Source of the DNA: Ruminococcaceae bacterium UBA7217
GTDB lineage: Bacteria > Bacillota > Clostridia > Oscillospirales > Acutalibacteraceae
NCBI GenBank assembly: GCA_002490425.1
Contig: DKTZ01000016.1
Coordinates: forward strand, 837-64,836
Length of the DNA: 64,000 bases
Direction of reading: 5' to 3'
A program made the translations under genes and the position numbers. Below the pieces are notes generated by a model. The model saw only the letters and a program-made list of their open reading frames with translations, searched no databases and was not told where the DNA came from. Below are positions 7,656 through 15,548 of this stretch, in pieces (positions within the stretch are counted from its first letter, which is position 1; every line of letters starts with the position of its first letter).

Positions 7656-8564
7656 TTATTTTATACCGTCAAGATACGGTGAACCTTTGGGGACTACAAA
7701 TGTAATCGCCTTTTCCATCATTTCAAAGGTGCGTTTATTTACATATTCGCACTCGCCGTCCACATTGACTGCTGCAGTCTTTTTACTTTCGATTACAACC
7801 TTTTTAGCTCTGCGGAAGGTGGTAATATCCCAGTCAAGGTGCTCGCCTGCCTTGTATTTACTTATGAGCGGAAGAAGCTTTAAACGGCTTCTGTCCAGCT
7901 TAATCATAACAACGTCAATAAGACCGTCGGCAGGGTCTGCAAGTGGAGCAGCTTTGTATCCGCCGCCGTACCAGCGTGAGTTGCCTACATAGCAGAAAAG
8001 GAATGTATCTTCAAATGTTTCGCCGTCAACAGTAACCTTAAATTCGCTTTTGAGCTTGCCTGCCATACAGTAAAGCAGTGACAAATCATAAGCCGCCTCA
8101 CCGCTTACAAGCGGAAGCTTTTTAAAGTCTGCCTGCTTTGCGCAAACCTCAGCGTCAATGCCCATTGAGCATTGGTTAATGGCAACCTTTCCCTCGGTAA
8201 AAATCAAATCGAGCTTTGTGGGCACTCCGTTAACATGATTTGCAATATCGGTATCAGCGCCGAAAAGCCGTATAAAGTCATTGCCCGAACCGAGGGGAAT
8301 ACACGCAATCTCGCAATTCGGATATTTATAGCAGCCGTTAACGATTTCATAAAGCGTGCCGTCGCCGCCGCAGGAATAAAATCTTACAGGCTCGCCTTTT
8401 TTTGCTATCTCTTCAACGTACTTTTGACCGTCACGAAACGCCTTTGTAACGTAAATTTCGGCGTCAAGACCCTTTTCGCCGATATATTTTTCAATTACGG
8501 GAATGTAGGCCTTTGCCGCTTTTCCTTTTCCGGAAACGGGGTTAACAATAAAATAATGTTTCAT
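7656..8564 (-). CDS. diacylglycerol kinase-like lipid kinase (DgkB/YegS family)
   Basis: A 302-residue protein of the DAGK catalytic family. The N-terminal PVSGKGKA (9-17) is the phosphate-binding loop, GGDGT (66-70) is the family signature, and PLGSGNDFIR lies just after. A beta-sandwich C-terminal domain follows. By family it phosphorylates a lipid such as diacylglycerol using ATP at the inner membrane face, recycling lipid from envelope synthesis. AAGGAGG precedes the ATG by about seven bases. It lies 12 bases downstream of the methyltransferase gene and is probably co-transcribed. The exact lipid substrate cannot be told from sequence. Confidence 0.88.
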   Translation of the reverse strand: MKHYFIVNPVSGKGKAAKAYIPVIEKYIGEKGLDAEIYVTKAFRDGQKYVEEIAKKGEPVRFYSCGGDGTLYEIVNGCYKYPNCEIACIPLGSGNDFIRLFGADTDIANHVNGVPTKLDLIFTEGKVAINQCSMGIDAEVCAKQADFKKLPLVSGEAAYDLSLLYCMAGKLKSEFKVTVDGETFEDTFLFCYVGNSRWYGGGYKAAPLADPADGLIDVVMIKLDRSRLKLLPLISKYKAGEHLDWDITTFRRAKKVVIESKKTAAVNVDGECEYVNKRTFEMMEKAITFVVPKGSPYLDGIK

Positions 8565-8576
8565 TTTGTTGCCTCC

Positions 8577-9692
8577 TTATTTAAAGTACATATACAGCTG
8601 ACATTTAATCATACCGTTGTAAAGCTTTCTGCGCTTATCTGCCTTTCTGCCGAAAACTGCTTCAAACTCCTCATCCGGAGTAATAATGTAATAAGCCCAG
8701 CCTCGTTCGGGAGTAAATATTTTACCCATTGTTCGGTAAATATCCTCTGCATTTTTTATGTCAAGCATTCTCTCGCCGTAGGGCGGATTGCAAATGACCG
8801 TTCCCTTTTCGCTTTTACGCTTAAAGTCCTTAATATCACGCTTTGAAAAGTCAATCTTCATTGCAACTCCTGCCCGCCTTGCATTTTCCTGTGCAATTTG
8901 TAAGGCGTTAAAATCAATATCCGAGCCATACGCTTTAAAGTCTGCGTCACGAATAACAAGGTCGCCTGCTCTCGCTCTTTCCTGTCGCCAAACAGATTCG
9001 TCTATCATCGGAAATTTTTCACAGGCAAATGAGCGGTGAATACCGGGGGCAATGTTAAGCGCTTTCATAGCTCCCTCAATTAAAATCGTTCCCGAACCGC
9101 ACATTGGGTCGTAAAGCGTGTGGTAATGGCGAACCCTGGCAAGCTCCGCCATTGCGGCGGCAAGCGTTTCTTTTATGGGAGCGGCGTTGGCAACGGGGCG
9201 GTATCCTCTTTTGTGAAGCCCTGCGCCCGTTGAATCAATAAACAGCGTGACTGTATCCTTCATTATCGAAAACTGAATTTGATAAACCGTTCCCGTTTCC
9301 TCAAACCAATTAAGATTATATTTTGCCTTGAGCCGTTCAACTACGGCTTTTTTTATGATTGACTGACAGTCACTAACCGAAAAGAGCTTTGAATCAAGCG
9401 AATAACCCTTTACGGGGAAAGCGTCTTTTTCACCTATGAACATTTCCCACGGGATTTTTTTAACGCCCTGAAATAATTCTTCAAAGGTTTCGGCACGGAA
9501 ACTGCCCATTCGGATTAAAATTCGCTCGGCATATCTTGAACAAATATTTGCACGGGCAAGAATTGATTCATCGCCTTCAAAATCGACCCTGCCGTTCTGT
9601 GCGGCAACATTTTGTGCGTCCATTCGCCGAAGCTCATCAGCAATAAGTCCCTCAAGCCCTAAAAGACAGGGAACAGAAAATTTCATTTGCAT
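8577..9692 (-). CDS. THUMP-domain rRNA guanine N2-methyltransferase (RlmL/YpsC type)
   Basis: A 371-residue class I SAM-dependent methyltransferase. An N-terminal ferredoxin-like/THUMP region (about 1-155) is followed by a Rossmann domain with the SAM motif DPMCGSGT (195-202) and the catalytic NPPYGE motif (302-307) of N-methylating enzymes. By family it probably methylates a guanine in 23S rRNA. It corresponds to Bacillus YpsC and the N-terminal half of E. coli RlmL. GAGG lies seven bases before ATG 9692; a second in-frame ATG two codons later is less well placed. The lipid kinase gene follows directly. Confidence 0.87.
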   Translation of the reverse strand: MQMKFSVPCLLGLEGLIADELRRMDAQNVAAQNGRVDFEGDESILARANICSRYAERILIRMGSFRAETFEELFQGVKKIPWEMFIGEKDAFPVKGYSLDSKLFSVSDCQSIIKKAVVERLKAKYNLNWFEETGTVYQIQFSIMKDTVTLFIDSTGAGLHKRGYRPVANAAPIKETLAAAMAELARVRHYHTLYDPMCGSGTILIEGAMKALNIAPGIHRSFACEKFPMIDESVWRQERARAGDLVIRDADFKAYGSDIDFNALQIAQENARRAGVAMKIDFSKRDIKDFKRKSEKGTVICNPPYGERMLDIKNAEDIYRTMGKIFTPERGWAYYIITPDEEFEAVFGRKADKRRKLYNGMIKCQLYMYFK

Positions 9693-9847
9693 AATCTATC
9701 CTCATTGTTTACAAATAACTTAATTAAATAGTATATATTATTTTTATTTGAAAGTCAATTTATTAGTTTTTGAGTGCAAATGCGTGTATTTTTGCATATT
9801 TCACCCAAAAAAATGTTTAACATGTCAAAGTTTTGTCAATTTTCCTA

Positions 9848-9876
9848 TTGAAAATGTTGTCCCGTAAATGTATAAT
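9848..9876 (+). promoter_or_regulatory. promoter of the scaffold/GGGtGRT operon
   Basis: TTGAAA (9848-9853) and TATAAT (9871-9876) are 17 bases apart, 59 bases upstream of the ATG at 9936. The rest of 9693-9935 is AT-rich with no gene seen. Confidence 0.75.
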
Positions 9877-9935
9877 TTAAAAGGTTAAACCAAATTAAGG
9901 AAAATCAAGTAAATTCAGAAAGGAGTTTATCTTTT

Positions 9936-10631
9936 ATGATTAACTATTCACATGAAGTAGAAACTATGTGCTGTGTTAAAAAAGGTCCGCATCACGACCC
10001 GGCTCCCATTCCCGAAGAGGGCAAATGGATTGCTTCAAAGCAGATTACAGATGTTTCGGGCTACACACACGGCATCGGCTGGTGCGCACCTCAGCAGGGC
10101 GGCTGCAAGCTTTCACTCAATGTTAAAAACGGTATTATTGAGGAAGCTCTTGTCGAAACAATCGGCTGCTCAGGTATGACACATTCAGCTGCTATGGCTG
10201 CTGAAATTCTTCCCGGCAAAACAATTCTTGAGGCTCTTAATACAGACCTTGTCTGCGACGCTATCAACACTGCTATGAGAGAGCTTTTCCTCCAGATAGT
10301 TTACGGACGTACTCAGTCTGCATTCTCTGACGACGGACTTGTTATCGGCGCAGGTATGGAGGACCTCGGCAAGGGCTACCGCTCAATGGTCGGCACAATG
10401 TACGGCACAAAGGCAAAGGGCGTTCGCTACCTTGAAATGACAGAGGGCTACTGCACAAGAATGGCTCTTGACGAGAACGATGAGGTTATCGGCTATGAAT
10501 TCGTTTCGCTCGGCAAGATGACTGACTTTATCAAAAAGGGTATGGAACCCAACGAAGCATACGAAAAATCAATCGGCACATACGGCAGATTCGCAGAAGC
10601 TGCAAAGTATATTGACCCGAGAAAAGAATAA
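9936..10631 (+). CDS. iron-sulfur cluster assembly scaffold-like protein, partner of GGGtGRT protein
   Basis: A 231-residue soluble protein. The central part (NGIIEEALVETIGCSGMTHSA) resembles the NifU/IscU-type scaffold fold. Conserved cysteines include CC at 12-13, Cys52, Cys58, Cys79 (GCSG) and Cys107. The classical three-cysteine IscU spacing is not obvious, so cluster assembly is an inference from family naming. AGAAAGGAG lies just upstream. It is followed after 18 bases by the GGGtGRT gene, with which it forms a two-gene operon ended by a strong terminator. Similar pairs occur widely in Clostridia, to my knowledge without an assigned function. Confidence 0.75.
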   Translation: MINYSHEVETMCCVKKGPHHDPAPIPEEGKWIASKQITDVSGYTHGIGWCAPQQGGCKLSLNVKNGIIEEALVETIGCSGMTHSAAMAAEILPGKTILEALNTDLVCDAINTAMRELFLQIVYGRTQSAFSDDGLVIGAGMEDLGKGYRSMVGTMYGTKAKGVRYLEMTEGYCTRMALDENDEVIGYEFVSLGKMTDFIKKGMEPNEAYEKSIGTYGRFAEAAKYIDPRKE

Positions 10632-10649
10632 GAAAGGGAGGATTTCACA

Positions 10650-11651
10650 ATGGCACAGTTTGAAGGTTACGAAAGACGTGAGGCTAAAATCCTCGCAACT
10701 CTTAAAGAATACGGCATTTCATCAATTGATGAGTGCAAGGATATTTGCGCAGAAAAAGGCATTGACCCTTATACAATTGTTCAGGAAACACAGCCTATCT
10801 GCTTTGAAAATGCAAAATGGGCTTACACAGTAGGCGCCGCAATCGCTATTAAATCAGGTTGCAAAAAGGCGGCTGACGCTGCTGCCGCAATCGGCGTAGG
10901 TCTTCAGAGCTTCTGCATCCCTGGCTCTGTTGCTGAAAACCGTAAGGTTGGTCTCGGCCACGGAAACCTCGGCAAAATGCTTCTTTCAGAAGAAACAGAG
11001 TGCTTCTGCTTCCTTGCAGGTCACGAGAGCTTTGCCGCCGCTGAAGGTGCTATCAAAATTGCTCTTAACGCTAACAAGGTTCGTGAGAATAAGCTCCGCG
11101 TTATCCTTAACGGTCTCGGCAAGGACGCCGCTTATATCATTTCAAGAATAAACGGCTTCACATATTGCGAAACAGTATTTGACCCCTACACCGAAACAGT
11201 TACGGTTACTGAGCAGAAGCCCTTCTCAAACGGTCCGAGAGCAGATGTTAAATGCTACGGCGCTGACAATGTTCCCGAAGGCGTTGCAATTATGAAGCTT
11301 GAAAATGTCGGCGTTTCCATAACAGGTAACTCAACAAACCCGACTCGTTTCCAGCACCCCGTTGCAGGCACATACAAGAAATGGTGCGTTGAAAACGGCA
11401 TTAACTATTTCTCAGTAGCATCGGGCGGCGGTACAGGCAGAACGCTTCACCCCGACAATATGGCGGCAGGCCCCTCAAGCTACGGCTTAACTGACACAAT
11501 GGGCAGAATGCATTCAGACGCTCAGTTCGCAGGTTCTTCTTCAGTTCCCGCTCACGTTGAAATGATGGGACTTATCGGCATGGGCAACAACCCCATGGTC
11601 GGTGCAACAGTTGCAGTTGCGGTTGCTGTTGAAGAGGCAATGAAAGCATAA
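10650..11651 (+). CDS. GGGtGRT-family protein of unknown function
   Basis: A 333-residue soluble protein named for its motif, visible as SGGGTGRTLHPDN. Other notable stretches are GLGHGNLGKMLL, CFCFLAGHESFAAAEGAI and a glycine-rich C-terminus MGLIGMGNNPMVGATVAVAV. The dense glycines and the GHGN/GHES motifs suggest a nucleotide- or cofactor-binding enzyme, but no reaction can be named. GGGAGG lies about nine bases before the ATG. It is coupled to the scaffold-like gene, suggesting the two act together, perhaps with a metal cluster. Codon use is smooth and the gene looks highly expressed. Confidence 0.78.
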   Translation: MAQFEGYERREAKILATLKEYGISSIDECKDICAEKGIDPYTIVQETQPICFENAKWAYTVGAAIAIKSGCKKAADAAAAIGVGLQSFCIPGSVAENRKVGLGHGNLGKMLLSEETECFCFLAGHESFAAAEGAIKIALNANKVRENKLRVILNGLGKDAAYIISRINGFTYCETVFDPYTETVTVTEQKPFSNGPRADVKCYGADNVPEGVAIMKLENVGVSITGNSTNPTRFQHPVAGTYKKWCVENGINYFSVASGGGTGRTLHPDNMAAGPSSYGLTDTMGRMHSDAQFAGSSSVPAHVEMMGLIGMGNNPMVGATVAVAVAVEEAMKA

Positions 11652-11681
11652 TTTGACTTTTTGTCAAATACAGTCTTTATA

Positions 11682-11726
11682 AAAAAACAGGACTTTCGAC
11701 GTAAAAATCGGAAGTCCTGTTTTTTA
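11682..11726 (+). terminator. intrinsic terminator of the GGGtGRT operon
   Basis: AACAGGACTT pairs with AAGTCCTGTT around a loop, followed by a T run. A smaller TTTGAC/GTCAAA hairpin precedes it at 11652-11669. Confidence 0.85.
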
Positions 11727-11769
11727 TGATACAATGTTACGCAATTTAATATATTTCAAGTTTTCCTTT

Positions 11770-11942
11770 GGGACGAAGTGGGCTTCGTCCCCTACCGTGT
11801 GGAGCAAATACTGAGAGTTTGTCTTTTAAATTTCAACCGAAATTATTCATCCGTGCAGGGACAGTTTACAGCCCGCTCTCCGTTACAAATTTTAATCTTT
11901 CGTTTTATTTTTCACGGTACGCCGAGGTCGGCGTACCCTACA
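11770..11942. repeat. intergenic palindromes of the CCTAC family
   Basis: GGGACGAAG-TGGG-CTTCGTCCC lies at 11770-11791, followed by CCTAC. GGTACGCCGA-GG-TCGGCGTACC lies at 11916-11937, followed by CTACAA. The second has the same centre as the palindromes at 7583 and 44159 but different outer bases, with both arms changed together. No gene is seen in 11727-11956. Confidence 0.7.
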
Positions 11943-11956
11943 AGTTTTTTACTTAT

Positions 11957-12541
11957 TTATGAATATCTTTGAATAATACTTTCTGCGATTTCACGCTTAG
12001 TTCTTGACGTATCCATAGCCTGTTTTTCTATGTAGCGGTGTGCGTCGGGTTCAGACATATCCTTATTGTCAATGAGCAGCCACTTTGCCCTGTTAACAAG
12101 CCTTATTTCTTCCATTTTCTCTTCAATGGTCACAGTCTTTTTGTCAAGACGTCGAAGCTTTTCACGAGCGGACACCATCCAAATTATGCCCTGCATTACC
12201 AAAGCGGAGGATGTTGGCTTTGACAGAGGGAATACGCCGTACTGCGACACCTGTGCACAAATATCTTCAAAAAGCTCAGCTTTTACAAGCTGCATACAAA
12301 CGGTATTTTTCCCCGTTGAAACATCAATTGCAAGCTTTGTTCCGAAATCGTCAGGCAAGGGCGAATTTATTATTACAAAATCGTAGCTGTTTTCAAGCAG
12401 AAGTCGGTTTGCAGACGACACATTGCCTGCAAATGTCACTTTTTTTATATTTCTGCCCGAAAGCAACGGCTTTAACGCCTCATTCATCTTTTCAGAGGAT
12501 GAAACAACCAAGACGCAGTATGAATGTCCCTCGTAAACCAT
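11957..12541 (-). CDS. ANTAR-domain antiterminator with degenerate receiver domain
   Basis: A 194-residue cytosolic RNA-binding regulator. The N-terminal half has a CheY-like layout but lacks the phosphorylation pocket: VSSSEK (13-18) replaces the acidic pair, and IINSPL puts Asn59 at the phospho-acceptor site. A helical linker (about 120-150) leads to the ANTAR domain (EEIRLVNRAKWLLID ... DAHRYIEKQAMD), a three-helix module that binds paired hexaloop hairpins in nascent RNA and blocks termination. It lies 34 bases downstream of glnA and is probably co-transcribed. ANTAR hairpins precede glnA and gdhA. Without a phosphorylatable Asp or an adjacent kinase, control by direct binding of a partner or ligand is likely. 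Confidence 0.88.
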   Translation of the reverse strand: MVYEGHSYCVLVVSSSEKMNEALKPLLSGRNIKKVTFAGNVSSANRLLLENSYDFVIINSPLPDDFGTKLAIDVSTGKNTVCMQLVKAELFEDICAQVSQYGVFPLSKPTSSALVMQGIIWMVSAREKLRRLDKKTVTIEEKMEEIRLVNRAKWLLIDNKDMSEPDAHRYIEKQAMDTSRTKREIAESIIQRYS

Positions 12542-12575
12542 ATATGCTTCATCCCCCTTTCAAAAAATTCAGTAA

Positions 12576-13784
12576 TTATTTGCAGTATGTTTTAATCATC
12601 ATTTCAGGTAAATGGTCTGCTATAAATCTGCTTGACCCTGCTATTTTAACGGCCTCGCTCCTTGTTCTCGGCAGCCGCTTATATTCTGAGAGCGTTTTTT
12701 CATCCGCTTTGTAAAAATTGATATTAGCAGGTCTCGGAAGCTCGGCATTATTTTTTATTCCGTCAAGCCCTGCATATATAAGCAGTGCAAACGCTAAATA
12801 CGGATTAGCTGACGGGTCAGACGAGCGAAGCTCAGCACGCTTATACTCACCGTAAGCGGCAGGTATTCTTACAAGCTGAGAGCGGTTTTCGCTTGACCAT
12901 GAAATGTACTTAGGCGCTTTGTCACTGCCAAGCCTTTCATAGGACTTTTCGGTAGGATTTAAAAATGCCGTCATCTCGGAAATGTGCTCCAAAACACCAG
13001 CTATCATTGAGGTCTTTCGGTCAACGCCGTCTTTGCTTTTCACGGAAATGTTAATATGCAGTCCGTTGCCCGGCTTATCTTTGAGCGGTTTCGGCGAAAA
13101 CGAAGCATAAAGCCCGTTTCTTGCGGCGATAGCGCTTACAACGTTTGCGAAAGTGATTGTGTTGTCAGCGGCGGAAAGAGCGTCTGAATATCTGAAATCT
13201 ATTTCATTCTGCCCCGGACCTTCCTCGTGGTGCGAGCTTTCGGGGTGAATACCCATCTGTTCAAGAGTTAAGCAGATTTCACGTCGCACATTCTCACCCT
13301 TATCGGCAATTGCAACGTCCATATAACCTGCTTTGTCGTAAGGAATGTCGGTAGGCTCGCCGTTTTCGTCGAGCTTGAACAGATAAAACTCCATTTCAGC
13401 ACCGAAGAAAAACTCGTAGCCCTCTTTTTTCGCATCTTCAACAGCTTTAATCAAAATGCTTCTTGTGTCGTTTTCAAACTGTCTGCCGTCAGGGTAATTT
13501 ACAGTGCAAAACATTCTTACTACCTTACCGTGCTCAGGCCGCCACGGCAAGATTGAGAGCGTGTCGGGGTCGGGGTGCAACAGCAAATCGGAATAAACTT
13601 CTCCGCCGAAGCCCTCCACGGCAGAAGCGTCAATCGCAATTCCGAAGTCAAAGGCACGGGAAAGCTCATCGGGCATAAGCGAAATATTTTTCTGTTTTCC
13701 GAACACATCGCAAAATGCAAGACGGATAAATTTCACATCCTCTTCCCTTACGAACTGCATTATTTCCTCTTTAGTATATTTCAT
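12576..13784 (-). CDS. glnA: type I glutamine synthetase
   Basis: A 402-residue enzyme that makes glutamine from glutamate, ammonia and ATP. It has the N-terminal beta-grasp (FCDVFGKQKNISLMP, VEGFGGEVYSDLLL) and catalytic segments FGAEMEFYLF, SHHEEGPGQNEIDFRY, GNGLHINISV, NRSQLVRIPA and the glutamate-flap/metal region AELRSSDPSANPYLA. It is some 40 residues shorter than Bacillus GlnA, a length seen in several Clostridia. The adenylylation loop of the beta type is not evident. Its leader (13809-13864) holds an ANTAR hairpin overlapping a terminator, so expression is probably set by antitermination. The ANTAR gene lies directly downstream. Confidence 0.92.
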   Translation of the reverse strand: MKYTKEEIMQFVREEDVKFIRLAFCDVFGKQKNISLMPDELSRAFDFGIAIDASAVEGFGGEVYSDLLLHPDPDTLSILPWRPEHGKVVRMFCTVNYPDGRQFENDTRSILIKAVEDAKKEGYEFFFGAEMEFYLFKLDENGEPTDIPYDKAGYMDVAIADKGENVRREICLTLEQMGIHPESSHHEEGPGQNEIDFRYSDALSAADNTITFANVVSAIAARNGLYASFSPKPLKDKPGNGLHINISVKSKDGVDRKTSMIAGVLEHISEMTAFLNPTEKSYERLGSDKAPKYISWSSENRSQLVRIPAAYGEYKRAELRSSDPSANPYLAFALLIYAGLDGIKNNAELPRPANINFYKADEKTLSEYKRLPRTRSEAVKIAGSSRFIADHLPEMMIKTYCK

Positions 13785-13808
13785 AACGCACCTGCTTTCT
13801 GATTTTTT

Positions 13809-13864
13809 AAAAATAAAACGTCCATCTTGACAAATTGAGAATCAAAATGAACGCCATTGCTCAT
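13809..13864 (-). promoter_or_regulatory. ANTAR-type antiterminator/terminator switch in the glnA leader
   Basis: On the minus strand, ATGAGC-AATGGC-GTTCAT (13864-13847) is a six-pair stem with hexaloop AATGGC, having A1 and G4 as in ANTAR targets. Its 3' arm is shared with a terminator stem: CGTTCATTTTGA (13853-13842) pairs over 12 positions, including G-T wobbles, with TCAAGATGGACG (13830-13819), followed by TTTTATTTTT. The two structures exclude each other. A second upstream hexaloop hairpin, expected for this class, is only weakly suggested near 13862-13876. Confidence 0.78.
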
Positions 13865-13877
13865 ATATCTATATGAA

Positions 13878-13906
13878 ATTATACATAATATATAATAAAA
13901 AGTCAA
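13878..13906 (-). promoter_or_regulatory. promoter of glnA
   Basis: On the minus strand TTGACT (13906-13901) and TATAAT (13883-13878) are 17 bases apart. The transcript would begin just before the hexaloop hairpin. Confidence 0.78.
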
Positions 13907-13963
13907 TAACCGTATTTGAAAATCGGTGCCCTTCACAAATTTTTCCGATACTTGAATTTTTTG

Positions 13964-13992
13964 TTGACAAATTAAAAATACAAATGTATAAT
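13964..13992 (+). promoter_or_regulatory. promoter of gdhA
   Basis: TTGACA (13964-13969), 17 bases, TATAAT (13987-13992). It diverges from the glnA promoter, from which it is separated by about 57 bases. Confidence 0.82.
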
Positions 13993-14002
13993 TATTCTCA
14001 AT

Positions 14003-14048
14003 AAAGGCAATGGCGTCTTTGAGTCACAAGGCTCAATGGCGCCTTTTT
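14003..14048 (+). promoter_or_regulatory. ANTAR-type hexaloop hairpin and terminator in the gdhA leader
   Basis: AAAGGC-AATGGC-GTCTTT (14003-14020) is a six-pair stem with the same AATGGC hexaloop as in the glnA leader. The alternative fold pairs AAAGGC with GCCTTT (14041-14046) and TTGAG with CTCAA inside it, ending in TTTTT, a terminator-like structure. A second AATGGC lies at 14035-14040 in the terminator arm. Confidence 0.7.
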
Positions 14049-14069
14049 GCGTTTTAGGAGGATATGAAA

Positions 14070-15404
14070 ATGTCATACGTTGACGAAGCAATTGAAAGAG
14101 TAATAAGAGAGAATCCTGGTGAACCGGAGTTTCACCAGGCGGTAAAAGAGGTTTTGGAATCTCTTCGCCCCGTTATTGAGAAAAATGAGGAAAAGTACAG
14201 AAAAGACGCTTTACTTGAAAGACTTGTTAACCCAGAACGTCAAATTAAATTCAGGGTTCCGTGGGTAGATGACAACGGCAACGCACAGATTAACACAGGC
14301 TACCGTGTTCAGTTTAACTCGGCAATAGGTCCTTACAAGGGCGGTATCCGTTTGCACCCGTCAGTTAATATCGGTATTATTAAATTCCTCGGCTTTGAAC
14401 AGATTTTCAAGAATTCACTTACAGGTCTTCCCATCGGCGGCGGTAAGGGCGGTTCGGACTTTAACCCCAAGGGCAAGTCAGACCGTGAGGTTATGGCATT
14501 CTGCCAGAGCTTTATGACAGAGCTTGTTAAGTACATAGGACCCAACGCAGACGTTCCCGCAGGCGACATCGGCACGGGTGCACGCGAAATCGGTTATATG
14601 TTCGGTCAGTACAAGAGAATCAGAGGTCTTTTTGAGGGCGTTCTTACAGGTAAAGGTCTTTCATACGGCGGCTCTCTTGCAAGAACTGAGGCTACGGGCT
14701 ACGGTCTTCTTTACATAACAGAGGAAATGCTCAAATCAAACGGCATGGACATAAACGGCAAGACAGCATTGGTTTCTGGCTCGGGCAACGTAGCAATTTA
14801 CGCTATTGAAAAAGCACATCAATTAGGCGCAAAGGTTTTGACCTGCTCCGATTCAACAGGCTGGGTTTACGATCCGGACGGAATTGATGTTGCGGCTCTT
14901 AAAGAAATTAAAGAGGTTAAACGTGCAAGACTTACGGAATATAAAAATTACAGACCGAATTCGGAATATCACGAGGGCAAGGGTGTTTGGAATATTAAGG
15001 CTGATATTGCTCTTCCCTGCGCAACGCAGAATGAACTTTCGCTTGAAGATGCGAAAATGCTCGTTGCAAACGGTGTAATTGCAGTCGCAGAGGGTGCAAA
15101 TATGCCCACAACCGAAGAAGCAACAAAATATTTGCAGGAGAACGGCGTTTATTTCGTTCCCGGCAAGGCGGCAAACGCAGGCGGCGTTGCAACATCTGCT
15201 CTTGAAATGAGCCAGAACAGCGAAAGAATAAGCTGGACTCTTGAAAAGGTTGACAAAAAACTTCAGGGCATTATGGTTGATATTTTCCATAATATTGACG
15301 ATGCGGCAAAGAGATACGGCTTTGACGGCAACTACGTTGTAGGCGCAAACATTGCAGGCTTTGAAAAAGTTGTAAACGCAATGGAAGCACAGGGTATTGT
15401 ATAA
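14070..15404 (+). CDS. gdhA: NADP-type glutamate dehydrogenase
   Basis: A 444-residue hexameric-type enzyme that aminates 2-oxoglutarate to glutamate. The glutamate-binding segment PIGGGKGGSDFNPKGKSDRE includes the catalytic lysine region, and PAGDIGTGAREIGYMFG follows. The Rossmann domain carries ALVSGSGNVAIYAIEKA and ends with PGKAANAGGVATSALEM. The second ATG (MSYVDEAIERV) is preferred because AGGAGG (14056-14061) lies eight bases upstream of it but only two from the first ATG at 14064. Its leader has an ANTAR-type hairpin. With glnA it forms the entry point of ammonia into glutamate and glutamine. Confidence 0.93.
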   Translation: MSYVDEAIERVIRENPGEPEFHQAVKEVLESLRPVIEKNEEKYRKDALLERLVNPERQIKFRVPWVDDNGNAQINTGYRVQFNSAIGPYKGGIRLHPSVNIGIIKFLGFEQIFKNSLTGLPIGGGKGGSDFNPKGKSDREVMAFCQSFMTELVKYIGPNADVPAGDIGTGAREIGYMFGQYKRIRGLFEGVLTGKGLSYGGSLARTEATGYGLLYITEEMLKSNGMDINGKTALVSGSGNVAIYAIEKAHQLGAKVLTCSDSTGWVYDPDGIDVAALKEIKEVKRARLTEYKNYRPNSEYHEGKGVWNIKADIALPCATQNELSLEDAKMLVANGVIAVAEGANMPTTEEATKYLQENGVYFVPGKAANAGGVATSALEMSQNSERISWTLEKVDKKLQGIMVDIFHNIDDAAKRYGFDGNYVVGANIAGFEKVVNAMEAQGIV

Positions 15405-15454
15405 TATCCCGATAAAATCAGTATAACCTCCTTTAGGGGTTAGAATCATAACAG

Positions 15455-15508
15455 CATAAAGGCAATGACGTCTTTGATTTTTTATATCAAGGTGTCGTTG
15501 CCTTTATG
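15455..15508 (+). promoter_or_regulatory. third AATGAC hexaloop hairpin within a long stem-loop
   Basis: AAAGGC-AATGAC-GTCTTT (15458-15475) repeats the gdhA leader hairpin with one loop change that keeps A1 and G4. It is embedded in a larger stem in which CATAAAGGCAA (15455-15465) pairs perfectly with TTGCCTTTATG (15498-15508). There is no T tract after the long stem, so simple termination is not evident. It precedes the 50-residue ORF. A small AACCTCC/GGGGTT hairpin lies at 15426-15442. Confidence 0.62.
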
Positions 15509-15548
15509 TATTCTTAAAAGCTTTAACAAATAAAACGGGAGGCGCAGT

